Assembly (NCBI RefSeq): GCF_900240975.1
Contig: NZ_LT968776.1
Span: 2,849,092-2,913,091, forward strand
Length of the DNA: 64,000 nucleotides
Source: Mycobacterium sp. 4858
GTDB lineage: Bacteria > Actinomycetota > Actinomycetes > Mycobacteriales > Mycobacteriaceae
Reading direction: 5' to 3'
The stretch's first letter is position 1. Each line of letters starts with the position of its first letter. The position numbers were made by a program, and so were the translations under genes. This document shows, piece by piece, positions 16,833-25,347 of this stretch. The notes under the pieces are model-generated. The model was not told the origin of the DNA, did no database searches, and was given only the letters and a program-made list of their open reading frames with translations.

Positions 16833-17986
16833 AGCCAGGCGCCGATTCGCCGCAGCGCCTCTTCGATGTCGCCCGTCGGCCCGGCGAACGAGAATCGGAC
16901 GAAGGAATTGCCGTGCGCGATATCGAAATCGATGCCCGGCGCGATGGCAACGCCGGTGTCCTTCAACAGTTTCGAGCAGAACGCCATCGAGTCGTCGGTG
17001 TGGTCGGACACGTCGGCGTAAACGTAGAACGCGCCGTCGGTGGGGGCCAGCCGGTCGATGCCGATTCGACGCAGCCCGTCCAGCAACAGCGCGCGGTTGG
17101 TCGCGTAGTGGTGCAGGTTGCCGTCGGCCTCGGCGGTCGCCTCCGGGGTGAAGGCCGCCACCCCGGCGATCTGCGACAGCACCGGCGGGCAGATGGTGAA
17201 GTTGCCGGTCAGGCGGTCGACTGCGCGCAGTAGCGGCGACGGCACCAGCATCCAGCCGAGCCGCCAACCCGTCATCGCGTAATACTTCGAAAAGCTGTTG
17301 ACCACCACGGCGTCTCGCGAGGTCTGCCAGGCGCAGCTGGTCGGCGGCGCGCCCTCGTAGACCAGGCCGTGGTAGACCTCGTCGCTGATCAGCCGCACCC
17401 CGGACGTCTCGCACCACGACGCGATGGCGGCCAGTTCGGACGGCGCGATGACCGTTCCGGTGGGGTTGGCGGGGCTGGCGACGATCACGCCCTGCACGGG
17501 CGGGTCGAGTTCGGCGAGCATCGCCACGGTGGGCTGGAAGCGGGTCTGGGGTCCGCATGGGATCTCGACCACCTCACATCCCAACGCGGACAGGATGTTT
17601 CGATAACACGGGTAGCCGGGACTGGCCAGCGCGACCCGATCACCCGCGTCGAAGCACGCCAGAAAGGCGAGCAGGAATCCACCGGAGGAACCCGTGGTGA
17701 CCACCACGTCGTCGGGCTCGACGACCAGCCCGTGCTGGCGTTGGTAATCCGCGGCTATCGCCGCGCGCAGCTCGGGGATGCCGAGTGTCACGCTGTAGCC
17801 CAGCTCGTTGAGGTGCAGGGCCGCGGCCGCGGCCGCGCGCACCGGCTCCGGCGCTCCCACGCTGGGCTGGCCGGCTGACAGGTTCACCAGGTCGCCGTGG
17901 CTGCGCTGACGCTCGGCGGCCGCCAGCCACACGTCCATCACATAGAACGGTGGGATGGCGGCGCGCTGTGCGACGTGGTCGTTCAC
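16829..17986 (-). CDS. aspB: AspB-type pyridoxal-phosphate aminotransferase
   Basis: 385-aa fold-type I aminotransferase. The PLP-binding lysine is in N-S-F-S-K-Y-Y-A-M-T-G-W-R-L-G, and other signatures are S-A-G-Q-P-S, S-P-A-N-P-T-G and S-D-E-V-Y-H-G. GTG start at 17986 overlaps the fadE33 stop in GTGA, so it is the last gene of fadD3-fadE31-fadE32-fadE33-aspB. Ortholog of Rv3565. Its substrate in a steroid operon is not known. The open frame continues upstream to 18838, but that part is a shadow of fadE33. Confidence 0.9.
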   Translation of the reverse strand: MNDHVAQRAAIPPFYVMDVWLAAAERQRSHGDLVNLSAGQPSVGAPEPVRAAAAAALHLNELGYSVTLGIPELRAAIAADYQRQHGLVVEPDDVVVTTGSSGGFLLAFLACFDAGDRVALASPGYPCYRNILSALGCEVVEIPCGPQTRFQPTVAMLAELDPPVQGVIVASPANPTGTVIAPSELAAIASWCETSGVRLISDEVYHGLVYEGAPPTSCAWQTSRDAVVVNSFSKYYAMTGWRLGWMLVPSPLLRAVDRLTGNFTICPPVLSQIAGVAAFTPEATAEADGNLHHYATNRALLLDGLRRIGIDRLAPTDGAFYVYADVSDHTDDSMAFCSKLLKDTGVAIAPGIDFDIAHGNSFVRFSFAGPTGDIEEALRRIGAWL

Positions 17987-18933
17987 GACGTTTCGAGCAC
18001 CTCGGCTTCCAGTCGTGCGAGCACTTCGCGCGGGGTGTCGAGCAGGTGCGCGCTGCCGTGGGCGCGTTTGAAGTACAGCTGCATGTCGTGCTCCCAGGTG
18101 ATCGCGATCCCGCCGTGCAGTTGGATGCCTTCGGCGGCCGCCGCGCACAGCGCCTCGGTCGCGGCCAGGCGCGCGGTGGCCGCGTTGGTCGGCGTGGGGT
18201 CGTTGCACGCGTCGGCAACGACGGCCTTCGCCGCGGCGATCATGACGTACAGATCGGCCATCCGGTGCTTGAGCGCCTGGAAGCTGCCGATCGGCCGCCC
18301 GAATTGCACCCGGTTCTTGGCGTATTCGACGGTGAGCTCGAGGCAGCGTTCGGCCGCGCCGATCTGCTCGGCGGCGAGCAGGATGGCCGCGGTGTCGGCG
18401 ATGCCGGGGTCGGCGCCGATCGGATCGGCCTGCTCCGGCCGCACCCGCGCGAGCCGGCGGGTCGGATCCATCGTGACGACGGGCTCCGCGCTGAATCGCG
18501 TCCACCTGCTCAACCGGCCGTCGTCCGCGGCGACCACGACGTCGGCGATGCCGCCGTTGACCACGTAGTCGGCGTCGAGCACCAGCGCCCCGATCGAGGT
18601 GCCTTCGGCGAGGCCGCCCAGCGTCTCGGCGTCGGGCTCGGGCGCGGCCAGCAGGGCCAGCTCCGCCAGCGTGGTGCCCAGCAGGGGGGAGGGCACCAGC
18701 GCCCGGCCCAGCTCCTGCAAAACCGTTGCGGCGTCGGCCAGTTCGCCGCCCGCGCCGCCCAGCTCCTCGGGGATCACCAGCGCGGCGGCGCCGACCTGTT
18801 CGCACAGCAGCTGCCACAGCGACTGGTCGTAACCGCACTCGGACTCCATCGCCGCGCGGACCGCCCCCGGGTTGGCGTGCTTGGCCACCAGGGCCGCGAC
18901 GGTCTCCCGCAGCATCTCCCGTTCTTCAGTCAT
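17983..18933 (-). CDS. fadE33: FadE33, acyl-CoA dehydrogenase subunit
   Basis: 316 aa, shorter than the usual 380 or so of the family, as for the subunits that form alpha2beta2 heterotetramers in steroid catabolism. The C-terminal part has V-Q-F-G-R-P-I-G-S-F-Q-A-L-K-H and Q-L-H-G-G-I-A-I-T-W-E-H-D, conserved in ACADs. Ortholog of Rv3564. It belongs to the KstR2-type operon for C/D-ring breakdown, where FadE31-33 are thought to act on late ring-opened CoA esters. A MIRU-like insert separates it from fadE32. Confidence 0.9.
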   Translation of the reverse strand: MTEEREMLRETVAALVAKHANPGAVRAAMESECGYDQSLWQLLCEQVGAAALVIPEELGGAGGELADAATVLQELGRALVPSPLLGTTLAELALLAAPEPDAETLGGLAEGTSIGALVLDADYVVNGGIADVVVAADDGRLSRWTRFSAEPVVTMDPTRRLARVRPEQADPIGADPGIADTAAILLAAEQIGAAERCLELTVEYAKNRVQFGRPIGSFQALKHRMADLYVMIAAAKAVVADACNDPTPTNAATARLAATEALCAAAAEGIQLHGGIAITWEHDMQLYFKRAHGSAHLLDTPREVLARLEAEVLETS

Positions 18934-18985
18934 GAGCGCCGCTCCTCCCCATCGCTACGTTCTGCATCGTCGCGGCGCGAGTCAT
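18926..18985 (-). repeat. Short MIRU-type element with a mini-ORF joining fadE32 to fadE33
   Basis: The 48-bp gap reads, on the minus strand, CGCGCCGCGACGATGCAGAA, CGTAGCGATGGGGAGGAGCG and GCGCTC: the MIRU core without the palindromic middle found at 8018-8095. ATG at 18985 overlaps the fadE32 stop (ATGA) and opens a 19-codon frame (M-T-R-A-A-T-M-Q-N-V-A-M-G-R-S-G-A-H-D) whose TGA (18928-18926) lies just inside fadE33, whose ATG is at 18933. The element also supplies the GGGAGGAG Shine-Dalgarno sequence of fadE33. Confidence 0.7.
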
Positions 18986-19944
18986 GACAGGGCCTCCAGC
19001 ACTCGCCGCCGATGCGCCTCGGGGGTACCCCAGGCCGAACGCAACGCCTGCACCCGCAGCAACCACAGGGACAGATCATGCTCCTGGGTGAACCCGATGG
19101 CGCCGTGGGTCTGCAGCGCCGAGCGGGCCGCCAGCAGGCCCGCCTCGGAAGCGGCGGCCTTGGCCGCGCTGACATCCCGAGCGCTCTGGTCGGGGTGGTC
19201 GGCCAGAGCCAGGGCCGCGCCGTACAGCAGCGGCCGGGCCAGCTCGATCGCCGTGTGCACGTCGGCGAGCTTGTGCTTGATCGCCTGATAGGAACCGATC
19301 ACCCGGCCGAATTGTGACCGCTGCTTGGCATAGTCGACGGTGTCGCGCAGCAGCGCCTCGGCCGCGCCGACCAGCTGCGCGGCGGTGGCCAGCGCGCCGA
19401 ACTCGTAGGCGCGCTTGACGTCCGCCTGCCAACTGGCCCCGGTTGCGGTCACGTCGTAGAGCGGCCGGCTGGGGTCGACGGACTCGTGCTCTTCACCCGG
19501 GGCCGCCTCGCTCACGCCGTCGTCGGTGGCCAACAGCACCAACCCGGCCGCGTCGGCGTCGACGGCGCGCGGAACCTGCGGCGGCATTGCGACGGTGGCG
19601 ATGAGCTCGCCGGAAGCCAAGCCCGCGCAGCGCTCATCGTCCGCCAGCAGAACCGGTGCCACGGCGATGGATTCGGTCACCGGCCCTGGCACGCACCAGC
19701 GTCCGAGGCGTTCGAGCGCCACCACCAGGTCGACCGGGTGTGCCCCGATGCCATCGAACTTCTCGGGCACCGCCAGGGCGGTGACGCCGAGGTCGGCCAG
19801 CTGCCCCCACACCTTGCGGCCGGGCGCGGTGTCGCCCGCGGCCCACGCGCGGATCGCGCCGGGCAGGCCGGCCGCGCCGAGCGCGGCGTCGATGCTGGCC
19901 GCGAAGTCGCGCTGCTGTTCGTCCAGTTGGAATTCCACGGTCAC
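18982..19944 (-). CDS. fadE32: FadE32, acyl-CoA dehydrogenase subunit
   Basis: 320 aa, again the short ACAD form. Conserved blocks include S-Q-F-G-R-V-I-G-S-Y-Q-A-I-K-H-K and L-Q-T-H-G-A-I-G-F-T-Q-E-H-D. The GTG at 19944 overlaps the fadE31 stop as GTGA, and the resulting length matches Rv3563 (319 aa); an in-frame GTG six bases later is an alternative. In M. tuberculosis FadE32 has been assigned to dehydrogenation of the last ring-derived chain. Confidence 0.9.
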   Translation of the reverse strand: MTVEFQLDEQQRDFAASIDAALGAAGLPGAIRAWAAGDTAPGRKVWGQLADLGVTALAVPEKFDGIGAHPVDLVVALERLGRWCVPGPVTESIAVAPVLLADDERCAGLASGELIATVAMPPQVPRAVDADAAGLVLLATDDGVSEAAPGEEHESVDPSRPLYDVTATGASWQADVKRAYEFGALATAAQLVGAAEALLRDTVDYAKQRSQFGRVIGSYQAIKHKLADVHTAIELARPLLYGAALALADHPDQSARDVSAAKAAASEAGLLAARSALQTHGAIGFTQEHDLSLWLLRVQALRSAWGTPEAHRRRVLEALS

Positions 19945-21074
19945 TTCTTCTCTCGGGGCAGGCCCAACAGCCGTTCGGAGATGATGTTGCGCTGGATTTC
20001 GTTGGTGCCGGCATAGATCGGGCCGCCCAGCGCGAAGAGCAGCCCGTCGGTCCACTGGCCGGCCAGCTCGCCGTCCGCGCCGAGGATGTCCAGCGCGGTC
20101 TGATGTATCGCCACGTCGAGGTCCGACCAGAACACCTTGGTCACCGACGATTCGGCGCCGAGTTCACCGCCGGCCGCCAGCCTGGTCACGGTCTCGAACG
20201 TCTGCAGGCGGTAGGCCTGGGCCTTGATCCACGCGTCGGCCACCCGGTCGGCGAACGCTGCGGGGGAGCCGCGGTCCTTCCACAGTTGCACCAATCGTTC
20301 GGCCGCCGCGAGGAAGCGGGCCGGGCTGCGCAACGACATGCCGCGCTCGTTGCTCGACGTGCTCATCGCCGCCCGCCAGCCCTCGTTCGGCGTGCCGATC
20401 ACGTCGTGGTCGGGGACGAAGACGTCGTCGAGGAAGATCTCGCCGAAGCCGGTGTCGCCGCCGAGCTGGACGATGGGTCGCACGGTGACGCCCTTGGCCT
20501 TCAGGTCGAACATGAAGTACGTCAGGCCGTGGTGCCGCTGGGCTTGGGGGTCCGACCGGAACAATCCGAAACCCATTTCGGCGAACGGTGCGCGGGAGCT
20601 CCAGATCTTCTGCCCGTTGAGCAGCCAGCCTCCGTCGGTCTTGGTTGCGGTCGACCGCAGCGAGGCCAGGTCGCTGCCGGATTCGGGCTCCGACCAGGCT
20701 TGCGCCCAGATCTGTTCCCCGCTGGCCATTTTCGGCAGGATGCGGTCCAGCTGCTCTTCGGTGCCGTGCGCGAAGAGCGTCGGGGCGAGCATCGAGGTGC
20801 CGTTCGCGCTGGCCCGGCCCGGGGCGCCCGCGCGGAAGTATTCCTCCTCGAACACCACCCAGTGCAGCAGCGGCGCGTCGCGGCCGCCGTACTTCTTGGG
20901 CCACGTGATGACCGACAGTCCGGCGTCGAACAGCACCCGGTCCCAATGCCGGTGCTGGGCAAAGCCTTCGGCGTTGTCGTAGGACTTCGTCGGGATCGCA
21001 TCGGCGTTCGCCGACAAGAAGTCCCGCACCTCGGCCTGCAACGCCAGGGTGTCTTCGTCCAGTTCCAGATCCAC
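19941..21074 (-). CDS. fadE31: FadE31, acyl-CoA dehydrogenase subunit
   Basis: 377-aa full-length ACAD. The signature A-W-S-E-P-E-S-G-S-D-L-A-S-L and the C-terminal Y-A-G-T-N-E-I-Q-R-N-I-I-S-E-R-L-L-G-L-P-R are both present. The GTG at 21074 lies 1 bp after the fadD3 stop and gives the same length as Rv3562; the open frame upstream is not supported. Expected to pair with FadE32 or FadE33 as the longer subunit of a heterotetramer. Confidence 0.92.
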   Translation of the reverse strand: MDLELDEDTLALQAEVRDFLSANADAIPTKSYDNAEGFAQHRHWDRVLFDAGLSVITWPKKYGGRDAPLLHWVVFEEEYFRAGAPGRASANGTSMLAPTLFAHGTEEQLDRILPKMASGEQIWAQAWSEPESGSDLASLRSTATKTDGGWLLNGQKIWSSRAPFAEMGFGLFRSDPQAQRHHGLTYFMFDLKAKGVTVRPIVQLGGDTGFGEIFLDDVFVPDHDVIGTPNEGWRAAMSTSSNERGMSLRSPARFLAAAERLVQLWKDRGSPAAFADRVADAWIKAQAYRLQTFETVTRLAAGGELGAESSVTKVFWSDLDVAIHQTALDILGADGELAGQWTDGLLFALGGPIYAGTNEIQRNIISERLLGLPREKK

Positions 21075-21075
21075 G

Positions 21076-22635
21076 TCAGGTCCACTCTCGCAGTTGTGGT
21101 TTGACCACCTTGCCGCCCGGATTGCGCGGCAACGCGTCGACGAACCGCACCGATCGCGGGGCCTTGAAGTTCGCCAGATGTTCACGGGTGTAAGCGATCA
21201 CGGATTGCTCGTCGAGGTCGGCACCGGGCCGGGCCACCACGAATGCCCGGCCGACCTCGCCGAGCCGCTCGTCGGGAACGCCGATCACCGCCGCGTCGGC
21301 CACCCCCTCCATCCGGGCCAGCACCTGCTCGACCTCGGCGGGGTAGACGTTGAACCCGCCGCAGATGTACATGTCCTTGAGCCGGTCGGTGATGCGCAGG
21401 TTGCCGGCCGCGTCGACCGCGCCGATGTCCCCGGTGTGCAGCCAGCCGTCCGCGTCGATGGCCGCCGCCGTCGCCTCCGGGTCGTCGAGGTAACCCAGCA
21501 TCACGTTCGGTCCGCGCAGCAACACCTCACCGGCCTCGCCGGGAGTGCTTGCGGCGATGCGCAATTCGAAATCGGCGAACGGGCGCCCGCAGGTGGTCGC
21601 GACGGTGACCGCGTCATCGTCGGCGCGGCACATGGTGCCCATGCCGTTCGCCTCCGTCAGCCCGTAGGCGGTCAGCACGATGTCGATGTCGAGCTCGGAC
21701 TGCATGCGTTCGACCAATACGACGGGCACGGTGGCGGCCCCCGTCACCGCAAACCGCAGCGAGCTCAGGTCGTAGTCCGTGCGCTGCGGATGGTCCAGCA
21801 GCGTCTGATAGATGGTGGGCGGCCCGGGCAACACGGTGATGCGGTGCCGCTCGATCGCCTGCAGCGCGCGCAGCGGGTCGAACGTCAGGTGCGGGATCAG
21901 CGTGGCGCCGGTCTGCAGGCAGGCCAGGATGCCGGCCTTGTAGCCGAAGTTGTGGAAGAACGGGTTGATGCACAGGTACCGGTCGTCGCTGGTGATCTTG
22001 CCGTTGGCGGCCCACGACGCCGAGGCCGACAGCGACTGCCGATGCGCGCAGAGCACGCCTTTGCTGCGGCCGGTGGTGCCGGAGGTGAACAGGATGTCGC
22101 TGACGTCGTCGGGGGTGACGGTGGCGGCGCGCTCGGCCACCGCACCGAGGTCGGTGCCCCGCGCGATGAAGTCGTCCCACGTCCCGTCATCGGCGTCGAT
22201 CGGGATTCTGACGATGTGCCGCAGCGCCGGCAGGGCCTGGCGATCCAGGTCGGCGAGACGGTCGTTCCCCAGGAAGCGGCCCATCCCGAACAGCACGGGC
22301 GCAGCGGTGCGGGCGAGGATGTCGCCGGCTTCCTCGGCGGTGTAGCGGGTGTTCAGCGGCACCATGGCCGCGCCGGCGTGGTGAATCGCCAGGCAGGCGA
22401 CCACCCAGTGCCAGGTGTTCGGCGACCAGATGGCCACGCGGTCCCCCGCTGCCACACCGAGGCTGATGAGCGCGGCCGCCGCCCGGTGCACCTCATCGCG
22501 CAGCTCGACCGATGTGAAGGTCCGCTCGGCGGTGATCAGGGCGTCGTGGCCGGGGAGCTGACTCGCCAAACGGTCCAGCGCCGCGGGCACGGTGCGGGGA
22601 TCGTCCCCTGCCCTATAGGCGTGGGCCCTGGTCAT
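21076..22635 (-). CDS. fadD3: FadD3, HIP-CoA ligase
   Basis: 519-aa ANL-superfamily acyl-CoA synthetase. In M. tuberculosis FadD3 (Rv3561) activates HIP, the C/D-ring propionate released by HsaD, and HIP-CoA is the inducer that releases KstR2. The ATP loop F-T-S-G-T-T-G-R-S-K-G is at about 183-193, A-Y-G-L-T-E-A is the A5 motif, and W-L-H-T-G-D-I-G and N-P-G-G-K-V-V-K mark the C-terminal domain with its catalytic lysine. First gene of a five-gene minus-strand operon behind a KstR2 operator. Confidence 0.94.
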   Translation of the reverse strand: MTRAHAYRAGDDPRTVPAALDRLASQLPGHDALITAERTFTSVELRDEVHRAAAALISLGVAAGDRVAIWSPNTWHWVVACLAIHHAGAAMVPLNTRYTAEEAGDILARTAAPVLFGMGRFLGNDRLADLDRQALPALRHIVRIPIDADDGTWDDFIARGTDLGAVAERAATVTPDDVSDILFTSGTTGRSKGVLCAHRQSLSASASWAANGKITSDDRYLCINPFFHNFGYKAGILACLQTGATLIPHLTFDPLRALQAIERHRITVLPGPPTIYQTLLDHPQRTDYDLSSLRFAVTGAATVPVVLVERMQSELDIDIVLTAYGLTEANGMGTMCRADDDAVTVATTCGRPFADFELRIAASTPGEAGEVLLRGPNVMLGYLDDPEATAAAIDADGWLHTGDIGAVDAAGNLRITDRLKDMYICGGFNVYPAEVEQVLARMEGVADAAVIGVPDERLGEVGRAFVVARPGADLDEQSVIAYTREHLANFKAPRSVRFVDALPRNPGGKVVKPQLREWT

Positions 22636-22688
22636 CGAATGCTCCTCTAGGTTCGGTCCGCGGTGCGCAGTTACCGACGGCCTAACAA

Positions 22689-22702
22689 AGCAAGTGCTTG
22701 GT
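22689..22702. promoter_or_regulatory. KstR2 operator (fadD3 / fadE30)
   Basis: AGCAAGTGCTTGGT fits the KstR2 consensus ANCAAGNNCTTGNT at every fixed position. It lies 17 nt before fadE30 and 53 nt before fadD3, between divergent operons that both belong to HIP catabolism. Confidence 0.92.
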
Positions 22703-22719
22703 AGGTTAGCCTACAGGGC

Positions 22720-23880
22720 ATGCAGGACGTCGAGGAGTTCCGGGCGGAGGTCCGCCAGTGGCTCGCCGACAATCTGGTCGGCGAATTCGCGGCCCTGAAG
22801 GGTCTTGGCGGGCCCGGGCGCGAGCACGAGGCGTTCGAGGAGCGCCGGGCATGGAATCAGCATCTCGCCAAGGCCGGACTGACCTGTCTGGGCTGGCCGG
22901 TGGAACACGGGGGCCGGGGGCTGTCCACCGCGCACCGCGTCGCGTTCTACGAGGAGTACGCCCGCGCCGATGCCCCGGACAAGGTCAACCACTTCGGCGA
23001 GGAGCTGCTCGGCCCGACGCTGATCGCCTTCGGCACCCCCGAGCAGCAGCAGCGGTTCCTGCCCAAGATCCTCGATGTCACCGAGCTGTGGTGTCAGGGC
23101 TACTCCGAGCCGGGCGCCGGCAGCGATCTGGCCAACGTGTCCACCACCGCCGAGCTCGACGGCGACGAGTGGGTGATCAACGGCCAGAAGGTGTGGACGT
23201 CGTTGGCGCACTGGGCGCAGTGGTGCTTTGTGGTGGCCCGGACCGAGAAGGGCTCCAAGCGGCATGCCGGGTTGTCCTACCTGCTGGTGCCGCTTGATCA
23301 GCCGGGGGTGGAGGTCCGCCCCATCGTCCAGCTGACCGGTGACTCGGAATTCAACGAGGTCTTCTTCGACGACGCGCGCACCGAGGCCGGCCTGGTGGTC
23401 GGACAGCCCGGCGACGGTTGGCGCGTGGCGATGGGCACGCTGACCTTCGAGCGCGGCGTCTCGACGCTCGGGCAGCAGATCCGCTACGCCCGTGAGCTTT
23501 CCAACCTCGCCGGCCTCGCGCGGCGCAACGGCGCCGCCGACGATCCCTTCATCCGGGCGCGGCTGGCCCGGGCGTGGACCGGGCTGCGCGCGATGCGGTC
23601 CTACGCGCTGGCCACCATGGACGTCGAAGGAGGCGGCCGGGCCGCCGGGAAAGATAACGTGTCGAAGTTGTTGTGGGCCAACTGGCATCGCTCGCTGGGC
23701 GAGCTGGCGATGGACGTCGTCGGCAAGCCCGGGATGACCCTCTCGGACGGCGAATTCGACGAGTGGCAGCGGTTGTTCCTGTTCACCCGTGCCGACACCA
23801 TCTACGGCGGGTCCAACGAGATCCAGCGCAACATCATCGCCGAGCGGGTGCTCGGCCTGCCCCGGGAGGTAAAGGGATGA
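22720..23880 (+). CDS. fadE30: FadE30, acyl-CoA dehydrogenase for HIP-CoA-type substrates
   Basis: 386-aa acyl-CoA dehydrogenase with the full signature Q-G-Y-S-E-P-G-A-G-S-D-L-A-N-V and the C-terminal Y-G-G-S-N-E-I-Q-R-N-I-I-A-E-R. Ortholog of Rv3560c, which acts on the propionyl-CoA side chain of the C/D-ring intermediate. The ATG at 22720 has no Shine-Dalgarno sequence and lies 17 nt after the operator, which suggests a short-leader or leaderless message. An 11-codon frame (23877-23912) bridges its stop to the next gene by ATGA overlaps at both ends. Confidence 0.92.
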   Translation: MQDVEEFRAEVRQWLADNLVGEFAALKGLGGPGREHEAFEERRAWNQHLAKAGLTCLGWPVEHGGRGLSTAHRVAFYEEYARADAPDKVNHFGEELLGPTLIAFGTPEQQQRFLPKILDVTELWCQGYSEPGAGSDLANVSTTAELDGDEWVINGQKVWTSLAHWAQWCFVVARTEKGSKRHAGLSYLLVPLDQPGVEVRPIVQLTGDSEFNEVFFDDARTEAGLVVGQPGDGWRVAMGTLTFERGVSTLGQQIRYARELSNLAGLARRNGAADDPFIRARLARAWTGLRAMRSYALATMDVEGGGRAAGKDNVSKLLWANWHRSLGELAMDVVGKPGMTLSDGEFDEWQRLFLFTRADTIYGGSNEIQRNIIAERVLGLPREVKG

Positions 23881-23912
23881 GCGCTTGCGCGAAGACTGAG
23901 GAGGAAGCATGA
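23877..23912 (+). other. 11-codon bridging frame between fadE30 and ipdF
   Basis: ATG at 23877 overlaps the fadE30 TGA, and the frame (M-S-A-C-A-K-T-E-E-E-A) ends in a TGA that overlaps the ipdF ATG at 23909. The run GAGGAGGAAGC inside it is a strong Shine-Dalgarno sequence for ipdF. It may only be a by-product of that site; translation of the peptide is not shown. It lacks MIRU sequence. Confidence 0.35.
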
Positions 23913-24697
23913 GCCTGTCCGAAGCTCCGAAAGAGGTTGCCGGGCATGGGCTTCTGCAGGGCAAGGTGGTTGTCGTGACCGCGGCGGCGGGCACCGGCAT
24001 CGGCTCGGCGACGGCGCGACGGGCCCTGGTCGAGGGCGCCGACGTGGTGGTGTCCGATCACCACGAACGGCGGCTGGGGGAGACCGCCGACGAGCTGTCC
24101 GGGCTGGGACTGGGCCGGGTCGAGAGCGTGCTGTGCGACGTGACGTCCACCGCGCAGGTGGACGCGCTGATCGCCTCGACCACGGCACGGATGGGCCGGC
24201 TCGACGTGTTGGTCAACAACGCCGGGCTCGGCGGGCAGACGCCGGTGGTCGACATGACCGACGACGAGTGGGACCGCGTCCTGGACGTGACCCTGTCGTC
24301 GGTGTTCCGGGCCACCCGGGCGGCGTTGGCCTACTTCCGCGACGCCGACCATGGCGGCGTGATCGTCAACAACGCCAGCGTGCTGGGCTGGCGGGCGCAG
24401 CACTCACAGTCGCACTACGCGGCCGCCAAAGCCGGGGTGATGGCGTTAACCCGTTGCAGCGCAATCGAAGCCGTCGACTACGGGGTTCGGATCAACGCGG
24501 TGTCCCCGAGCATCGCCCGCCACAAGTTCCTGGACAAGACGACGTCGGCGGACCTGCTCGACCGGTTGTCGGCCGGTGAAGCGTTCGGGCGGGCCGCCGA
24601 GCCCTGGGAGGTGGCCGCCACCATTGCGTTTCTGGCCAGCGACTATTCCAGCTATCTGACCGGCGAGGTCATCTCGGTGTCCAGCCAGCATCCCTGA
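23909..24697 (+). CDS. ipdF: IpdF, short-chain dehydrogenase of the C/D-ring pathway
   Basis: 262-aa short-chain dehydrogenase/reductase. The cofactor loop reads T-A-A-A-G-T-G-I-G-S-A, N-N-A-G-L-G follows, and the catalytic pair is in H-Y-A-A-A-K. Ortholog of Rv3559c, named IpdF for its role in oxidising the 5-hydroxy HIC-CoA intermediate of HIP breakdown. In M. tuberculosis a PPE gene follows; here the next feature is the KstR2 operator at once. Confidence 0.88.
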   Translation: MSLSEAPKEVAGHGLLQGKVVVVTAAAGTGIGSATARRALVEGADVVVSDHHERRLGETADELSGLGLGRVESVLCDVTSTAQVDALIASTTARMGRLDVLVNNAGLGGQTPVVDMTDDEWDRVLDVTLSSVFRATRAALAYFRDADHGGVIVNNASVLGWRAQHSQSHYAAAKAGVMALTRCSAIEAVDYGVRINAVSPSIARHKFLDKTTSADLLDRLSAGEAFGRAAEPWEVAATIAFLASDYSSYLTGEVISVSSQHP

Positions 24698-24713
24698 TCG
24701 GACCAGCTAGCCA

Positions 24714-24727
24714 AGCAAGCGCTTGGT
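24714..24727. promoter_or_regulatory. KstR2 operator (kstR2)
   Basis: AGCAAGCGCTTGGT matches ANCAAGNNCTTGNT and has a perfect CAAGCGCTTG core. It lies 17 bp after ipdF and 15 bp before the kstR2 GTG, as expected for autoregulation. Confidence 0.92.
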
Positions 24728-24742
24728 TGATACTCTGATCGG

Positions 24743-25345
24743 GTGGAGCGAGTGGCCGGTCAGGCGAACAGCCGCCGCGACGAGTTGTTGGAACTCGCCG
24801 CGACCATGTTCGCCGAGCGCGGCCTGCGCGCAACGACCGTGCGCGACATCGCCGACAGCGCGGGCATCCTGTCCGGCAGCCTCTACCATCATTTCTCCTC
24901 CAAGGAGGAGATGGTCGACGAGTTGCTGCGCAGTTTCCTGGAGTGGTTGTTCGCCCGCTACCGCGAAATCGTGGACAGCGAGGCCAACCCGCTGGAGCGG
25001 CTCAAGGGGCTGTTCATGGCGTCGTTCGAGGCGATCGAGCATCGGCACGCGCAGGTGGTCATCTACCAGGACGAAGCCCAGCGGTTGTTGTCGCAGCCCC
25101 GGTTCTCCTACATCGAGGACATGAACCGCCAGCAACGCAAGATGTGGGTCGAGGTGATCAACCAGGGCATCGACGAGGGTTACTTCCAGCCCGACCTCAA
25201 CGTCGACCTCGTCTACCGTTTCATTCGTGACACCACCTGGGTGTCGGTGCGCTGGTATCAGCCCGGCGGCCCCCTCAGCGCCCAACAGGTGGGACAGCAA
25301 TACCTCGCCATCGTTCTCGGTGGGATTACCAAAGAAGGAGTTTGA
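24743..25345 (+). CDS. kstR2: KstR2, TetR-family repressor of the HIP regulon
   Basis: 200-aa TetR-family repressor. The helix-turn-helix is at about residues 27-50 (T-V-R-D-I-A-D-S-A-G-I-L-S-G-S-L-Y-H-H-F). KstR2 controls a small set of genes for C/D-ring breakdown and is relieved by HIP-CoA. Ortholog of Rv3557c, with the same length. GTG start at 24743, chosen because it follows the operator and gives the family length. fadA6 starts 2 bp after its stop and is preceded by AAGAAGGAG inside the kstR2 end. Confidence 0.94.
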   Translation: MERVAGQANSRRDELLELAATMFAERGLRATTVRDIADSAGILSGSLYHHFSSKEEMVDELLRSFLEWLFARYREIVDSEANPLERLKGLFMASFEAIEHRHAQVVIYQDEAQRLLSQPRFSYIEDMNRQQRKMWVEVINQGIDEGYFQPDLNVDLVYRFIRDTTWVSVRWYQPGGPLSAQQVGQQYLAIVLGGITKEGV

Positions 25346-25347
25346 AA

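Noticed and set aside
17987..18838. Possible fusion of aspB with an upstream domain (open frame of 669 aa)
   Set aside because: The upstream part is out of frame with fadE33 and Arg/Gly-rich; the GTGA overlap gives a proper aspB start at 17986.
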